Positions 35,301 through 46,745 of a stretch of 58,813 nucleotides of DNA are shown here, piece by piece. This DNA is from Bifiguratus adelaidae (taxonomy: Eukaryota; Mucoromycota; Endogonomycetes; Endogonales). Below the pieces are notes generated by a model. It was not told where the DNA came from. It searched no databases and saw only the letters and a program-made list of their open reading frames with translations. The position numbers were made by a program, and so were the translations under genes. The stretch is taken from positions 1 through 58,813 of the forward strand of contig MVBO01000091.1 in NCBI GenBank assembly GCA_002261195.1. Reading direction: 5' to 3'. Positions within the stretch are counted from its first letter, which is position 1, and each line of letters begins with the position of its first letter.

Positions 35301-35420
35301 CGCTTGCATCTGGCCATTTCCAAGTGCGAAGATATGGGCATTCAGAAAGCACCGCCTGTGAAGGAATCCAAAGGACTTTCCACAGGAGGTAGAAAACGCA
35401 TGAGCATCATTGGTGCATAA
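32364..35420 (+). CDS. TTC39/IML2-type TPR protein
   Basis: Outer-membrane 39 / Iml2 family protein; yeast Iml2 helps clear inclusion bodies with lipid droplets. The acidic, low-complexity N-terminus of about 220 residues is followed by the family core: DELMVKAVNYFFNNKFAEA, DPLYALGLGAMAFMKGIM, HILLAIDALTETYSLAKAQ, IKAECCLLISILQLAQES, IGSIHLLLSCMPAKAMKII, YFAGRTARLAKNL, YKKYEFEYRL. It has about ten exons. An 8-nt microexon (33411-33418) and a GC-AG intron (35138-35190) are both required for the conserved frame. The N-terminal extension is not typical of animal TTC39. TPR helices repeat through residues 230-700. Convergent with the SMP-domain gene. Confidence 0.9.
33411..33418 (+). other. 8-nt microexon in the TTC39/IML2-like gene
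   Basis: Sequence GCATTATG between a TTGTAG acceptor and a GTAAAC donor. With the flanking exons (ending AAG-G, resuming ACA) it encodes G-I-M, giving FMKGIMTMHEGH. The family motif at this place is FLKxxMTFExxD, so the residues are expected. Without it the frame is lost. Confidence 0.85.
35138..35190 (+). other. GC-AG intron in the TTC39/IML2-like gene
   Basis: Donor GCAAGT after ..ACCTTCT, acceptor TTCTCTAG, 53 nt. Splicing gives LPFTF-WEAGVTTWGLKQ, then ARKFWDAALEYKKYEFE. The nearby GTATTC donor gives the wrong phase and a stop soon after. Confidence 0.85.
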
Positions 35421-35584
35421 TACGACGTCCTTGTATCCTTTTCTCCCCGCTATAGAACCGTTAATGTACGCGCAAGCTGAGCAAATCACTGTGTATTTGT
35501 ATAAACAATTGCAATCAAATTTACATGGTCGAGATTATCGATTTATAGGATCAGACTTTGACGAAGCTGCGTCTGACAGAAAAC

Positions 35585-38500
35585 TCAAAAGGGAGACACG
35601 TGATCAGGGTGGCCACACACCGATAATGATTTGGGCAAAGAGGACGGTGAGCTCTCTGTGTGTCTTCGCAAGCGGCGAGTCTTGTGAACTCCTTGTCTCC
35701 CTGTGCCGAAACTCGCAGATTGTGCGCGTTCACGATGTTTGGTCACAGATGCGGAAGGGTGTGTATCGCTGGCCACACTTGCATTGGTAGGGATATTGAC
35801 GCTAACCGTTGAGACGCTTGTTGAAGGTCCTGTCTTTTGCGTACGCGCCATCGCCGTCGGAGGTGAGGCAGCCATGGAGGTGATGGATCCCATGATACTG
35901 TCTTTGTCGGTGCCGGTCGAAACGTCTGTCGACTCCTCAGGTTGATAGATGGATGATGGTGTATGATCGAAATGGATGCCGCTATCGTCATCGTCGAGAG
36001 CTTGACAACTCGAGCGTATGAACCCTATGGGGAGACTCTTTGCTGAGGATTGATCGGGCGAAGAAGGCAATGTATCGTCTGGTTTCATGGAGTCATTGAT
36101 AGGATGAGTTACGGCAATCTCACACTCGTCCGGGTCGCGGTCCAACAGTTCATATTGACTGAGACTCTTTGGCATTGCCGTTTGTGACAGCGAAGGTGTC
36201 TGTGAGGTGTCGTTGCGGGACGTGAGGCCATTCGGTCCTTGGTTAGTCAAGACAAGATTGGAAACTTTGCGTGAGGTGACGGAGCCCGTGGCAGAGTTTG
36301 TTCTGCCAAAGAGACGACCTCTTCTATGGGCTGTCGAGCCCGATGCATCAGCGAGCTCCTTCAATGACTGTGCGGCTGTAGACTTTGATGTTGCCCAGTT
36401 CGTGACATTGGGCGTCGAGTCATCGAAAAGATCTTTTGATTCGACTCGAGGCAGAGCGGAGTGCTCTGGGGAATCTTGCGTATCCAAAGTATCCATGGCA
36501 AGAGTGCCTTCTGCTTTTCCTCGTCGTTCCTGAGCAGCTGACTTTGCCTCCCGCGACTCGCGACGCTGTGCCAGATAATTGCCCGCCATGCCGATGAGCG
36601 ATGTTCGCTTCACGGTATTGGGTGTCGGTTCACTGGATATACTGTCCTTGTCAGACAAAATGGGTGTCTCCTTCCGGCGTATCTGCATCATATTGCCCCA
36701 CCGCCTTGGTTGTGAGAGGTTTACATCGCTCTTATCCTCCTCTTGTGCGTCTCCTTTGGACAAGCTCTCCTTTCTGGACTTTACAGACGATAGCTTACTT
36801 GTCCTTTCGCGCGAAGTCGTCTCGAATTGGGTCTGTAAGTCGGGGGCCATGCTGAAGAGCTCTGGGGACTCCGCATTGCGATCGTGAATGTCGCTGTAAG
36901 GTTCGCTAAACGTTCCGGCCAGTTTCTTCGAAGCCTTTTTGCGCTGAGCTCTGTCAAAAGACTCGTCTGAGAACGTTTTCTTGAACTCGGTGGACAATTC
37001 CTGTGTAATTGCGCCTTCTCTGCTGTCCATACTATTCGATCGCGACTTGCCAGTCACTTGTCCTGGAAGTATACCCAAGAGCTCACCACTATACGTTCGC
37101 TCAGATAGCTTGCGTCTTGGTACTGATTCGTTTGGATCTGGCGTAGGTGCCAATGCCTCATTGTTGCTGTGGACATCGCTAGCTTCGGCATCTGTGCTTA
37201 AGGATATGGCGCCAAAGATACCTCCCAGGCCACCAGTCAAAAAGAAGGGAGTGTCGTCCATATTCGGCAAGACAATATTCTCTCTCATCATATCCTTGAT
37301 ACGGGACTCGATGGCGTTCACCACCATGAAAAGCTTGATCTGCTTATCCGAGACAACGGGTTCAATGGACCAGTCCATGGCGGGCATCTCGTAGAAGCCA
37401 AACCAGACGCGATTGGAAGGAGGCGGCTTGATTTTGATCATGGCTTTCCCAGACAAGGACCGCAATGTGACAGCCAAGACCAAGTTGACTTTGAGTGGTT
37501 TCATACGTTGCGAATAGCTCCATGTAAACTCTGTCTCGATCTCAATGCGAAAGCCCCCATTGTACGTCACGTCTGCATCTCCTGTCAATTCGCCGGCTGG
37601 TGATAGGCCTATAAGTCGAGGATGCGTGACGATCGGAAGCGCCTGCCCAACGTCCACATCACGTACGATAATCTCACCCAAGAAGGACGGCCGTTTGATC
37701 TTTCTGACCTTTTTGACAATCTTTTGGGTAAATATTTGCTTGATCAGATCAGTCTTGTAGATAGATAGGAATAGTCGGCCTGTGAGCGCATTGAGCCATT
37801 GCGTTTGGAAATGATGTTCGTCCGCGTGTATAGCTTGAATAAGCTGATTGATAGCACTCTGGTCGAAATGCGTCCTGTCTGTAACCTGGGGTATAATCGG
37901 TTGTCCAGGGCTTGAAGATTCCAAAAAGGTGGCTCGACGTACGGCAAAGAACCAATCCTCCTTCTCGATTGGCTTGTCACTGAAAATATACCAGTCGTTT
38001 TTTCTGCGTTTCTCATCCAACATGGCGTCGTCCAGGTATTCTTCTTTCACTCTGAGCCGTAGACTTTGGAGCCTTTGAAATACTTCAAACTCCTGTAGAC
38101 CTTCAGGGTATATCGATATATTGTACAGCGGCAATGTAATGACATGTTTGCAATCTTGCTTGCGTTCAGATTCGTATAGGAATAGGGTATTGTACTTGAG
38201 CACCGCAAAGTAGGCATCCTTTGGTCTCTTGACTGCACTGTTCTTGCCTTGCATGTAAGATTGGATACCTTGCATCACCATTTCACCAAGGTTGGACGTG
38301 TCGGAAGGTTGAGGCTTGAATTCTCGGTTGAATCGCAACCATCCTACTTTGTGGAATTGACTCTTGTCAATGCCGTCTTCGCTACCGTCTATTTTGTCTT
38401 TTGCCAAGGCAAACGTTCTTTTCGGGGAGGTGGTATCCTTCTTTGCTGCCCTAGTTGACCACCTTGGACCAAAGATAAGCGTATGAAAGAAGAGAAACAG

Positions 38501-38626
38501 GAGAAATAGTAAAAAGAGCAGCGGCAGAAAGGTAACACCTCCTAGAAGATATGCGGCAACATGCGTGGTGACGGGAGTTGGGATGAATAGGTGCTGAACA
38601 TGCCGCAAGACACCACCACCGTACAT
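35585..38626 (-). CDS. SMP-domain lipid-transfer protein, NVJ2/TEX2-like
   Basis: ER membrane-contact-site protein moving ceramide or other lipids, as yeast Nvj2 and animal TEX2. Intronless, about 1013 aa from ATG 38626. An N-terminal membrane anchor (LPLLFLLFLLFLFFHTLIFG) is followed by a PH-like domain (GWLRFNREFKPQ, FAVLKYNTLFLYESE, WYIFSDKPIEKEDWFFAVRR). The SMP domain comes next: WLNALTGRLFLSIYKT, FLGEIIVRDVDVGQALPIVT, DADVTYNGGFRIEIETEFTW, AIESRIKDMMRENIVLPNMD. The last ~500 residues are Ser/Thr/Lys-rich and look disordered. The absence of introns in so long a gene is unusual in this window. The upstream GTG codon is not the likely start. Confidence 0.93.
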   Translation of the reverse strand: MYGGGVLRHVQHLFIPTPVTTHVAAYLLGGVTFLPLLFLLFLLFLFFHTLIFGPRWSTRAAKKDTTSPKRTFALAKDKIDGSEDGIDKSQFHKVGWLRFNREFKPQPSDTSNLGEMVMQGIQSYMQGKNSAVKRPKDAYFAVLKYNTLFLYESERKQDCKHVITLPLYNISIYPEGLQEFEVFQRLQSLRLRVKEEYLDDAMLDEKRRKNDWYIFSDKPIEKEDWFFAVRRATFLESSSPGQPIIPQVTDRTHFDQSAINQLIQAIHADEHHFQTQWLNALTGRLFLSIYKTDLIKQIFTQKIVKKVRKIKRPSFLGEIIVRDVDVGQALPIVTHPRLIGLSPAGELTGDADVTYNGGFRIEIETEFTWSYSQRMKPLKVNLVLAVTLRSLSGKAMIKIKPPPSNRVWFGFYEMPAMDWSIEPVVSDKQIKLFMVVNAIESRIKDMMRENIVLPNMDDTPFFLTGGLGGIFGAISLSTDAEASDVHSNNEALAPTPDPNESVPRRKLSERTYSGELLGILPGQVTGKSRSNSMDSREGAITQELSTEFKKTFSDESFDRAQRKKASKKLAGTFSEPYSDIHDRNAESPELFSMAPDLQTQFETTSRERTSKLSSVKSRKESLSKGDAQEEDKSDVNLSQPRRWGNMMQIRRKETPILSDKDSISSEPTPNTVKRTSLIGMAGNYLAQRRESREAKSAAQERRGKAEGTLAMDTLDTQDSPEHSALPRVESKDLFDDSTPNVTNWATSKSTAAQSLKELADASGSTAHRRGRLFGRTNSATGSVTSRKVSNLVLTNQGPNGLTSRNDTSQTPSLSQTAMPKSLSQYELLDRDPDECEIAVTHPINDSMKPDDTLPSSPDQSSAKSLPIGFIRSSCQALDDDDSGIHFDHTPSSIYQPEESTDVSTGTDKDSIMGSITSMAASPPTAMARTQKTGPSTSVSTVSVNIPTNASVASDTHPSASVTKHRERAQSASFGTGRQGVHKTRRLRRHTESSPSSLPKSLSVCGHPDHVSPF

Positions 38627-39198
38627 GTTCACTGTTTCAGGTCGCTGAGCCCACGTCTATCCTATAGTTCACTGACACCCGTTGGAGCTACATATAAAGC
38701 ACATTGCTAGTCTACGTGCATCCATAAGTCTCGTGCGCGAGAACAAGGGCACTCCTGTGGTCAACAATTACCTCTGCTGTGAACGAGTCGGGATAAGTCG
38801 TGAGAGGAATAATGGCACACTGCGCGGCTAGTAAGACGTTTGAGTTCGAACTATGCCAGCAAGCGCCCCACTGAGAAATAGTTACCGGAGATATACCGTG
38901 TAGGAGTGGAATAAGAGCGCTTTCGCCTTAAAGCTCACCACCAACGTGTTTATTCACAAGAGAGCGCGATAACCGCCATCCGTCTCCACGTGGCTGAATT
39001 TTACGTGCGCAAGGGCCACTTCACACCTCACGCTTTACAGTGTCACTCAAGAGCAATATGTATATGTATAAGGTATGGCATAAGCGAGACAATACAGCAA
39101 ACCTTCCCTATGTTACAGATATATCAAACAGGTCCGTTTTGTCGATCATGAAGGCTTTCTATGTGCATCGCAGGGTATCTTGGGAGAGTCGAATAGTG
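38627..39198. other. Intergenic, about 570 bp, no gene seen
   Basis: Upstream region of the SMP-domain gene and 3' region of the tetraspan gene. A CACGTG lies at 38987-38992. Nothing else recognised. Confidence 0.5.
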
Positions 39199-40769
39199 TT
39201 AGGATAACTCGTATTCATCGTAGAGTGAATTCGGTCTTGAACCAGTCTTTTTCAGGGCGCTCTTGAGTGGCTGCGGTCCGGTTGATCGCCGTCGCTCTGG
39301 GTTATCGCTGTAGGAGCCGGCTGAAGAATAAGATCGATCGCGATGATTCGAGCTCCAGGATGGATGTCGAGAGACCCCCATCTCGTTGTCAACATCCTCT
39401 TCGTTCAGGTCCCTCACTGTTCCATCATGACCGATGCGTATACCGTAGAAAGGACGCTTGGCGCTGCTTACTGTATCGTATCCAGGCGCACTGTAGGCGC
39501 TCTTTGCGGAGCCGATGCTAGCTCGACTAGCGAGGCTATGGCGAGCGCCGCCGCTTAAGTGGGTGGATATTCGTCGCGGAGAGATAACGTCCTGTATGGG
39601 CGCATCACCTTCATGCATGTCATTGTCATCGATGGCGACAGTGTACGTATCAGGTGTATACTTCTTCAAATCATCATAGCCTTGATAGTCCATGAGCTCA
39701 TCCTTGGGATCATCACCGTACTCCCGGTTATTCATTGGGTCCGTTTGTCCACCCTCTTTGGCGATACTGTCGGAAGCGCTACTCCGTTTTGACGATAGGC
39801 TAGAAAACATGCTGCCAAGCTTTCTGGAGGTTCGGCCGGAAGGTTTCTCGTTCAAAAAGATGGTTTGAGGAACATCTGGAGCCGGACCCATGGGTACCAT
39901 AGGCGGAGGAGCGGCTTGCATGGCCATTGTACGTTCAGCTGTGAGGTAGCGTATATAGGCCTTGTGACTGTAGGACCAAATGCAGGCAGCCCAATAGATC
40001 TTCGTCGACGTGTGAGTGACCAAGCGGATGAGACTACATCAACACTCACGTAGACAAAGAACATAACAATGATGGAACCGATAGAAAACTTGAGCTCGTC
40101 TTCCCAAAGTCGCTCGCAATTATAATAGTCAATATTGGAGTTGAAGGACAGACTGACGGTTGTCCCATTTGGAAAGGCGACTTGCAGATTCTCGTTGAGC
40201 ATGGATTCTGCGTCCTGGATACACAGGATGAGATAGGTGCTATGGTAGGTTTCGAAGATGATGTTATTGACGATGGCATCCACGAGGATCACAAACACCA
40301 TGATCCATATGGCACGCGAGAGAAACCGAATATACGCCGGAACGTCCTGTAAATGGGGGAATGAGTGCTGGGTCTTGGCGGGCAATTCATCACTTACCAG
40401 AAAGATGAGCGCGATACCGATAAGCGCAACAATGGCGAATATTAGGTTGAACGCTGCGAACAATGTCGTCTGTGCCGATGGAAGCCACGAGTAAAAGACT
40501 GCAAGAAAGATATCAGAACCAACAGGTACGCCGCCCCATCAAATATTCTCTTACCATTTATACCTTGAAAACCGCGTATGGCGATCAGAAGACCAAGGAC
40601 CTGAAAGGGACAACGATGAGCTACAACCATATACGCTACAGCTCAAAGAACTTACCGCCCATACGACACAGGCGAGCATGGATCCTGCCCGAAGATGGAC
40701 AATGCCACAAAACTTTTTAAGTGAACGATGCCGTACATGCTCCAAGCGCGAAAATACGGGGATGTCCAT
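39199..40769 (-). CDS. Four-span membrane protein, MARVEL/tetraspan-like, unknown function
   Basis: Fungal membrane protein with a long cytosolic tail. ATG 40769-40767. Spans: KKFCGIVHLRAGSMLACVVW then VLGLLIAIRGF; TLFAAFNLIFAIVALIGIAL; FLSRAIWIMVFVILVDAIVN; and FSIGSIIVMFFVYVYWAACI. A lumenal loop between the last two spans holds CIQDAESMLNENLQ and YYNCERLWED. After the membrane part, YSHKAYIRYLTAERT leads into a 220-residue Ser/Asp-rich tail (SSLSSKRSSASDS, DDPKDELMDYQGYDDLKKY). At least five exons, all GT-AG. I do not recognise a named family; eisosome/MARVEL-type proteins are the closest in plan. Confidence 0.8.
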
Positions 40770-41624
40770 GATGTATGTGTATGTGAAGCGAAATAAAGAT
40801 GAGACGAAAGGCCACTAGTGTCTAGTTTGGAGGATGGCAGTAATTTGAACGCTCGAAGAAGCGGCAGGTACAAGATCACCGAGATAAAGACAGGCAGAAA
40901 TCGAGACTAGGTATCTAAAGAGCGGTTCGTTGTAGAGTCAAACCTTCAAGTATATCCCAATTAGCATGAAGAGAAACAAGAAGAAGCAGATAGGCGGAAG
41001 TGCACAAGGCTTATTATAAAAAGGTGTGAGATGTCGCTTGACACAAGGCACCCAATGGCCAGGTCGATTTCCTTTTATGGGTTGTTGTTTCTTGCTCATT
41101 TGGGTGTGCTGAAGAAGGTCGCGCCATGCTGGACGATAGGGTTGTTCTACTGGAAGAAGAAGTGTGTGCTTGCTGCAGGTATGCTATGTCTGCAATTGAT
41201 AGGGTGTTTATTGTCAGGACCGATAGGTTGCGTGATGGCAGAGCGAAATTGCAGTGTCGCACCAGAGCCGTTGCGTCTTGCTTTTCAATGTCTTAGAGAT
41301 GTTCAAGACATTGGATCAAGCCTTTGCTTCGCTTTATGGCGCTCGCTGAGCTAAAAGAAAATGATTCGACCGCTTGGTAATTTCAGACCACTGCTCAACC
41401 AGTCAAACCATGATACAGTCTGGTTTCACTTTGAAGACTCGAGACGTCGTCGTTTCGCATCCATGTCTTCGACGCCATTAGCAACAACACACATAGCTTA
41501 GTACATTTCATTTGATGAGATTTTTGATCTATTGCGCTTGCATCGGGCTATATACAACCTTGCCGGCATCTAAACAAATTCAAAATACAATTTACTACAA
41601 AATAAGGGTAGATGCTGAGACCGT
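40770..41624. other. Intergenic, about 850 bp, no gene supported
   Basis: A plus-strand frame at 41031-41354 follows TTATTATAAAAAGG but has no protein-like composition, and a minus frame covers it. No other signal recognised. Confidence 0.4.
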
Positions 41625-42942
41625 TCAACTCATATATGACAGTCCGCTTGGATAAGCGGGTCGATGTATTGGAAAGTTGGGTGGTAATACCGGTAAAATG
41701 ACACCTTCATTCTCTCGCAGATAATAAAAGCGACCAGCTTCCTCATTCACGCTTTCGGCTTTGATGCTGGTGTATTCCGCGTGTGCATTGAAGGCGATGC
41801 TGGGATCCATAGTATAAGGGTGAGAGGTCCAATCCACGGGAAAATGTTGATATTGGAAGGGATTGTATGACTGCACTGAATCAGGAATAGCCTCCATTTT
41901 GAGCTGCTCGACCACCACTGGATCGATACTGTCGGGATAAGCGGGTGGATGTAAATCGGCCATACTATAGCAAGGATTTTGGAATGAGATCTCTTCTCGA
42001 GGAGAGTCTTCAATGGTAGACCAAGGAGAAATACCGTCCATGTCCAAGGAAAGGTCGACAGCCGATGCCTCGGACGCCTCTTCGTACTCTTGCTCGGAAC
42101 GCACTTCGAAAGGATTGGGGTATTCCTCCAGCTCCGAGAGCAGGACCTTCGGTGTGCGGGCTTCTGGCGCTTCCAAGTGATGTTCAGAACGGCCATCATC
42201 TTCGTTCGGAGGGAGACTTGGCACCCTGGTAGGTCCAGAGTGGAATCGAGAAGAAGAGGGGGGGATGTAGTCGTCATCCGAGTCATATTCGTCAATAATC
42301 TCCGAGTCTGAGGATCCATCAAGGTCGGGCACCGTGCAAGGATAGGGAAGCTCGGCGACAAGACTGTGAGAAGGTGCTCGTTCACGTCTCGCTTTGGGCT
42401 TCGACTTCTTTTTATTCACCTTGGTCCGCTTTCGTAATCGTGACCGCTCGGGACAATGGGTGGTGCTTTCAGGCTCCATGACCCTTTTGCGGGGTTGGAA
42501 CTTGTAGTCGGGATACATCATCGCATGCTCTTCCTGCAACTTCCTCGAAAGCTCTCGGTACTTTTGACGTACTTCTTCCGGCTCCTGGCGCCAGAGACGT
42601 CCAGCTATGCGTGAGATCTCCTTGTTGTCCACGTCTGGATTCTCGGCAATGATTTCGTGCTGCTTCTCCATACGATAGGTCATGAAGCAGTTTTTGGGTC
42701 TAGCACCAGTGAATATACGACACCACAAATTGAAGCTTCCATCCATACCTGGGTACCTTCTTGAGATACTTCTTTCTTGTAGACTCTGCAGGTTGAGGAA
42801 ACCACGCAAGAGACAGTGAACTTTTGCGAGAATTACGACGAGAGTGGCGACGCATAGCGAGGTATTCGAGCAGCTTGGATGATGAGCGTCTCGCCAATCG
42901 AGGAGACGAAGCAAGTTTGGAAGGCCTACGATCGACAGTCAT
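41625..42942 (-). CDS. MATA/ROX1-type HMG-box transcription factor
   Basis: DNA-binding factor with a single HMG box. ATG 42942; exon 1 to 42749, exon 2 from 42699 to the stop at 41625. The junction rebuilds KKVPRPKNCFMTYR. The box continues EKQHEIIAENPDVDNKEISR, IAGRLWRQEPEEVRQKYREL and EEHAMMYPDYKFQPRKR. This is the MATA_HMG-like wording (RPxNxF..YR, NxEIS..LG..W, PDYxYxPRK) used by mating and sexual-development regulators such as Ste11/MAT1-2 and by Rox1. The N-terminal 60 residues are very basic (RRHSRRNSRKSS). C-terminal 250 residues are acidic and Pro/Ser-rich, a likely activation region. Whether this is a mating-type gene cannot be told from the window. Confidence 0.87.
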
Positions 42943-44093
42943 CCGGTTCAAGGCGTTCTTTCGGCTTGACAGGCGTTCAAAGTTTAACAATAAGCTCACA
43001 AAAGAAGAGATTGATTGTTGATTGTGATCGTTTGAAGGTCGCACGGTTCAAGTTAAAGCAAGTCAAAAGCAGGTTGTCGACCAAACAATGAGTCCCGCAC
43101 CCCTCGGTTGGACACTCTGCTTTTATGGTCTGTCGGTGCGACGTTTAAATGGTACAAGCCCTCGGTAAGGACGTTGTCTCTAGTGCGCCATGGACGGCTT
43201 AAAAAGGGCAAAGGCAATATCAAACCTCGTGTTCCAAAGGTTCCAATCATCTGACGAAAGTCTCTCAAAGAGTTCGCTAAACTGCCCAAGTGATAACCTT
43301 ATGCCGCCTTCATCAGAGGGCTGGACGTTTGTGTACGACATTGCAAGGCCACGTTTCCGGACTTTGGCCCAAGAGGGGTTGTGGGCTGTGGGCGTCGAGT
43401 CCACAGTACCGATCCTTTACCATAATCTCCTGCAGGATCCCGATTCTTGGTCGGCTAAAACAAGGAGGCGCTCATCGTACGATGGTCTGTGTTACTGTAG
43501 CGCGACACACGGAGACCAATGGCGTTTACCTTGGCATTGGCGCAAAACGTGGCAAACCCCATGCACCTAGGAACCGGTTCGAGCGGGGTGCCTTCGCAGC
43601 TTAACAGATAGAATAAACCAGAAAGAGGTTGGATTCGGCTAGACCACATGGGCACCGTGCACAGCTGACGCGGTGAGAAAAAGTGCACGGGATAAGGAAT
43701 AAGATTCACTCGCACGGAGATGGAGTGGGATACAATATTGGCGTAGAGACTAACTACAAGAAGCATGTCTTAGGTGGGCGTTTCGGACAAGTGGTGCCGT
43801 TTTGTTTGAAATTCGACATTTTATCCTTGTTCTGGGTCTTGAGGGATGATCACTGATGATGAAATTGACCCAAAAATAAAATAAGTCGGGCCTTGGTTTC
43901 AACCAGGTACCTATTCCCCTTTGCCTCAACCCCGCGACGACCATGTCGCTACAATACTGGCTTGTTCACGATAACGGTCTCTAGTCGGTGCAAAAAGTCT
44001 ATGATTGCAAGATGTTGTATCTACAATGCGCGGTCATACGCCTGCTAAACGGAAGACAGCACCTCGCAACAATAATGGCTTGAGCAGATTGCG
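42943..44093. other. Intergenic, about 1.15 kb, no gene supported
   Basis: Several overlapping short frames (43180-43604, both strands) lack domains. This region should contain the promoter of the HMG-box gene and the 3' end of U2SURP. Nothing else recognised. Confidence 0.4.
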
Positions 44094-46634
44094 TTAGGCT
44101 GTACTAAATTTGACAGCCATGCCCTCAAAATTTGTTCCGGGGTTATCAAACGTTTGAGCTAACCCTGTATCGGATTCGCCGCCGCTCCCTTGTCCACCCT
44201 TTTTCATAAAGGCAGCCTCCAGTGATGCAATGTAATGTTGCGGGAAAATCAGCCAATTTTCCCATGCTTTCAACACATTATACACATGCCGCTGTCACAA
44301 GTTAAGGATGAGCCAAGGTTCAGTTGAAGACTGTTGACACTTACCCGAAACTGTTCTGCTTTAAGACGCCCTTCAATTCCACGGTAAATGACGTTCAGGT
44401 GCTCAAACACTGGCAATAGGCGTTCCTCAAACACCTTTCGGAACTTCCAAACGTTCTTGATCTGTAACCCGCTATTGTGTAGAATATCGGACACCAAGAA
44501 CAGGCGCGCCACCTTTACTACGATCGGCGTGTCAGGTAGCGTGAGTGATGCGCACACGATGCCGGCGACATCTTCGGCCGCATCGGCATGATCGATAGCA
44601 AACACCATGGCTTTGGCCACGTTGCCTCGCCGTAAGGACGTCATGCCACGAAGCAAGAGAGTCAGCCGTGACTTTGCCTTTGGACCAAGAACACCTTTTG
44701 GCACCACCTCACGTTCGTCGTCCTCGTCGTCATCTGAGTCGTCTTGGGCCTCCTGATCACCTTCTTCGTTGAAAGGAATATCCGGCGGTATCCATATGGG
44801 CCCTTCATCAAACATCTGGAATGGTTCCACCCTCCATTGATGCGGCCTATCACCTTGCATCATTGAATACAATTTCCAGCGATAATATACATGTTCGGGT
44901 GTCTGTTCGTCAAATCAAAATAAATTCGGAACGCCGCAGGTCATTGTGTACCACTTACCTCATTCTCATACAGGAACCGAAAGAGAGGATTTTCATTCTC
45001 TCGTGCCATGATGGCGGCTTCGAAATGTGGTCCATAAGCAAGGACACGCTCGATTGTTCGATGTATGACTACTAGTTGCCTATGATCCTGCGGTATAGTG
45101 ACACGTACTTCTGCTCGCGGCCATTGAGCCTGAATACGCCAGTAAGTCGGTGAGTGCCCGTTACCGAGAAGTTCGCCTATCCCTACCTTGCCTAACGACA
45201 TGCCTGATGATTTAGGTTCAACAATTTGCGCCTTGAACGGTAGACCGGTGGGGGCTGATGCAGCATGGGGGTCTAAGAGAGCATGAGTACAGATACAACT
45301 TGCTTTCTAAATTCAACGTATACCCACTTACCATAGATTGGCTTGGGAGGCAAGGGCACAGCCTTGCCCCAACCTACTGATATCTGGTATCCTTCAATCT
45401 CCTTGGCATCGAGATCCTTGATGGCCATCTCCGCATCTGCTCTGCTCATAAAGCTGATAAAGCCACAGTTCCGATTTCGGTCTTTTTCTTCTTGGTTTCG
45501 TGGCCACATAATCTTGACACTGCCGATGGGACCGTAAGCACCGAATATTCGGCACATTTGATCTTCAGTGATCTAGCTCAATGTACCGATTCTGAGTATT
45601 TGCTACACCTTAGGCTTATGACCTACCTTTGGATTCAGGTTGCCCACATAGAGATTGGTCGTTGCAGGATCCCCGGTGTCGATAGATCCTTGGAAGACGG
45701 GTGATGGCAGGGGCAATGACGGTGCGGACGAGAATGGAATGGATTTGCTGATTGTTGCTCTTGGAATAAGCTGTTCAGATTCATCATCTATAAAACTGCC
45801 TAAGCATAGCTGCGGGATGAGCGAGTTGAAGAAACAGTACCTGGATCTTCTCCAAGAATAGAGACCTTGGTCTGCTTTTGCTGCTTCGTTCGAATCTCTC
45901 TTTCCTCTTGCTCCCTATGGAATCAGTTAGCTTTCTCGTAACCCGGCACAAGAGGTTATACCTTTTGATCTCCTCGAGGAATGAATCCAGGTTCCGTTTT
46001 CCTTTGGGTTTTGTGTCGCGCTTCGGAACATTTGCCTCCTCCTCCTTAGACTTCTTTTCCGACATCGTAGATGCCTGATCTGAATCATTTGGAGCGTTCA
46101 AAACTGTACTGGACTTGACAAATGGCATAGGCTTGTAGATTTGCGCTTTCGTCATGGAAGATCTGGTTGGTGGCCCTGCGCCTCGATCAAAGCCGGCTAT
46201 AAAAGCATTAGATACGCGAAATCTTAGCGATTGACAACAACGTACCTTTTGGCAAGATGGTCTCGTCTTTGACGAAGGCTTTACTGGCGCCGGAGTCATC
46301 CTCAAAGGATTCGACAAAGCTCTCATAGACTTTGGCCGCTTCCTCAGCTTCTCGCTTTACACGTGGACTTTTTAGGCATGGTTCCCGCCACATAAGGATT
46401 ATGCGTACCTTTCGCTTTGCCTCCGCTTCTTCCTTGTGCCTCTCAAACGCGTTCTTTCTCTGCACGCCGACATTGAAGGCTTGAAGCTTAGTAGGCGTAA
46501 AGTTCTACGTTCAAGCTTTTCATCAGCTCCATGCCATACAAGTCTCAATCATAACCTACTTTGCTGCCTGGCTTTGGGTTGGATATACCATAAGGGAGCC
46601 TTCTCTCCTCTTCCTTCTCCTCCTTCTCAACCAT
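44094..46634 (-). CDS. U2 snRNP-associated SURP protein (U2SURP/SR140)
   Basis: Nuclear splicing factor associated with U2 snRNP. ATG 46634-46632, TAA 44096-44094, about nine exons. N-terminus: LQAFNVGVQRKNAFERHKEE, with EAAKVYESFVESFED (SR140 motif EIYEEFLAAFEG). The RRM is TTNLYVGNLNPK then MCRIFGAYGPIGSVKIMWPR and FISFMSRADAEMAIKDLDA. The SURP motif is IERVLAYGPHFEAAIMAREN then ENPLFRFLYENETPEHVYYR. The CID-like domain contains TSLRRGNVAKAMVFAIDHA, ARLFLVSDILHNSG and NVWKFRKVFEERLLPVFEHL. Domain order and spacing match human U2SURP, though the C-terminal RS region of the animal protein is short here. Head-to-head with MOCS1A across 111 bp. Confidence 0.94.
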
Positions 46635-46745
46635 GAGCCAGTGACAAAATAGCTTGTGCGAGCGTGTCCTTTAAACCGACCCGCAACACCGGGGATATGA
46701 CCGGCGAAGTCAAAAACTTGTCCTTCACGCTCTTTGCTCTTTCTT
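46635..46745. promoter_or_regulatory. 111-bp divergent promoter (U2SURP / MOCS1A)
   Basis: Start codons of the two genes face away from each other across 111 bp. No TATA element is seen on either strand. Confidence 0.6.

Noticed and set aside
41031-41354. 107-codon plus-strand frame after a TATA-like element
   Set aside because: Composition is not protein-like and a minus-strand frame covers the same DNA.
42700-43044. Longer start for the HMG-box gene at 43044
   Set aside because: That position is a GTG codon, not ATG; the first ATG in frame is 42942.
43570-43620. GGTTCGAGC resembling a tRNA B box
   Set aside because: No A box at the right distance and no foldable cloverleaf nearby.
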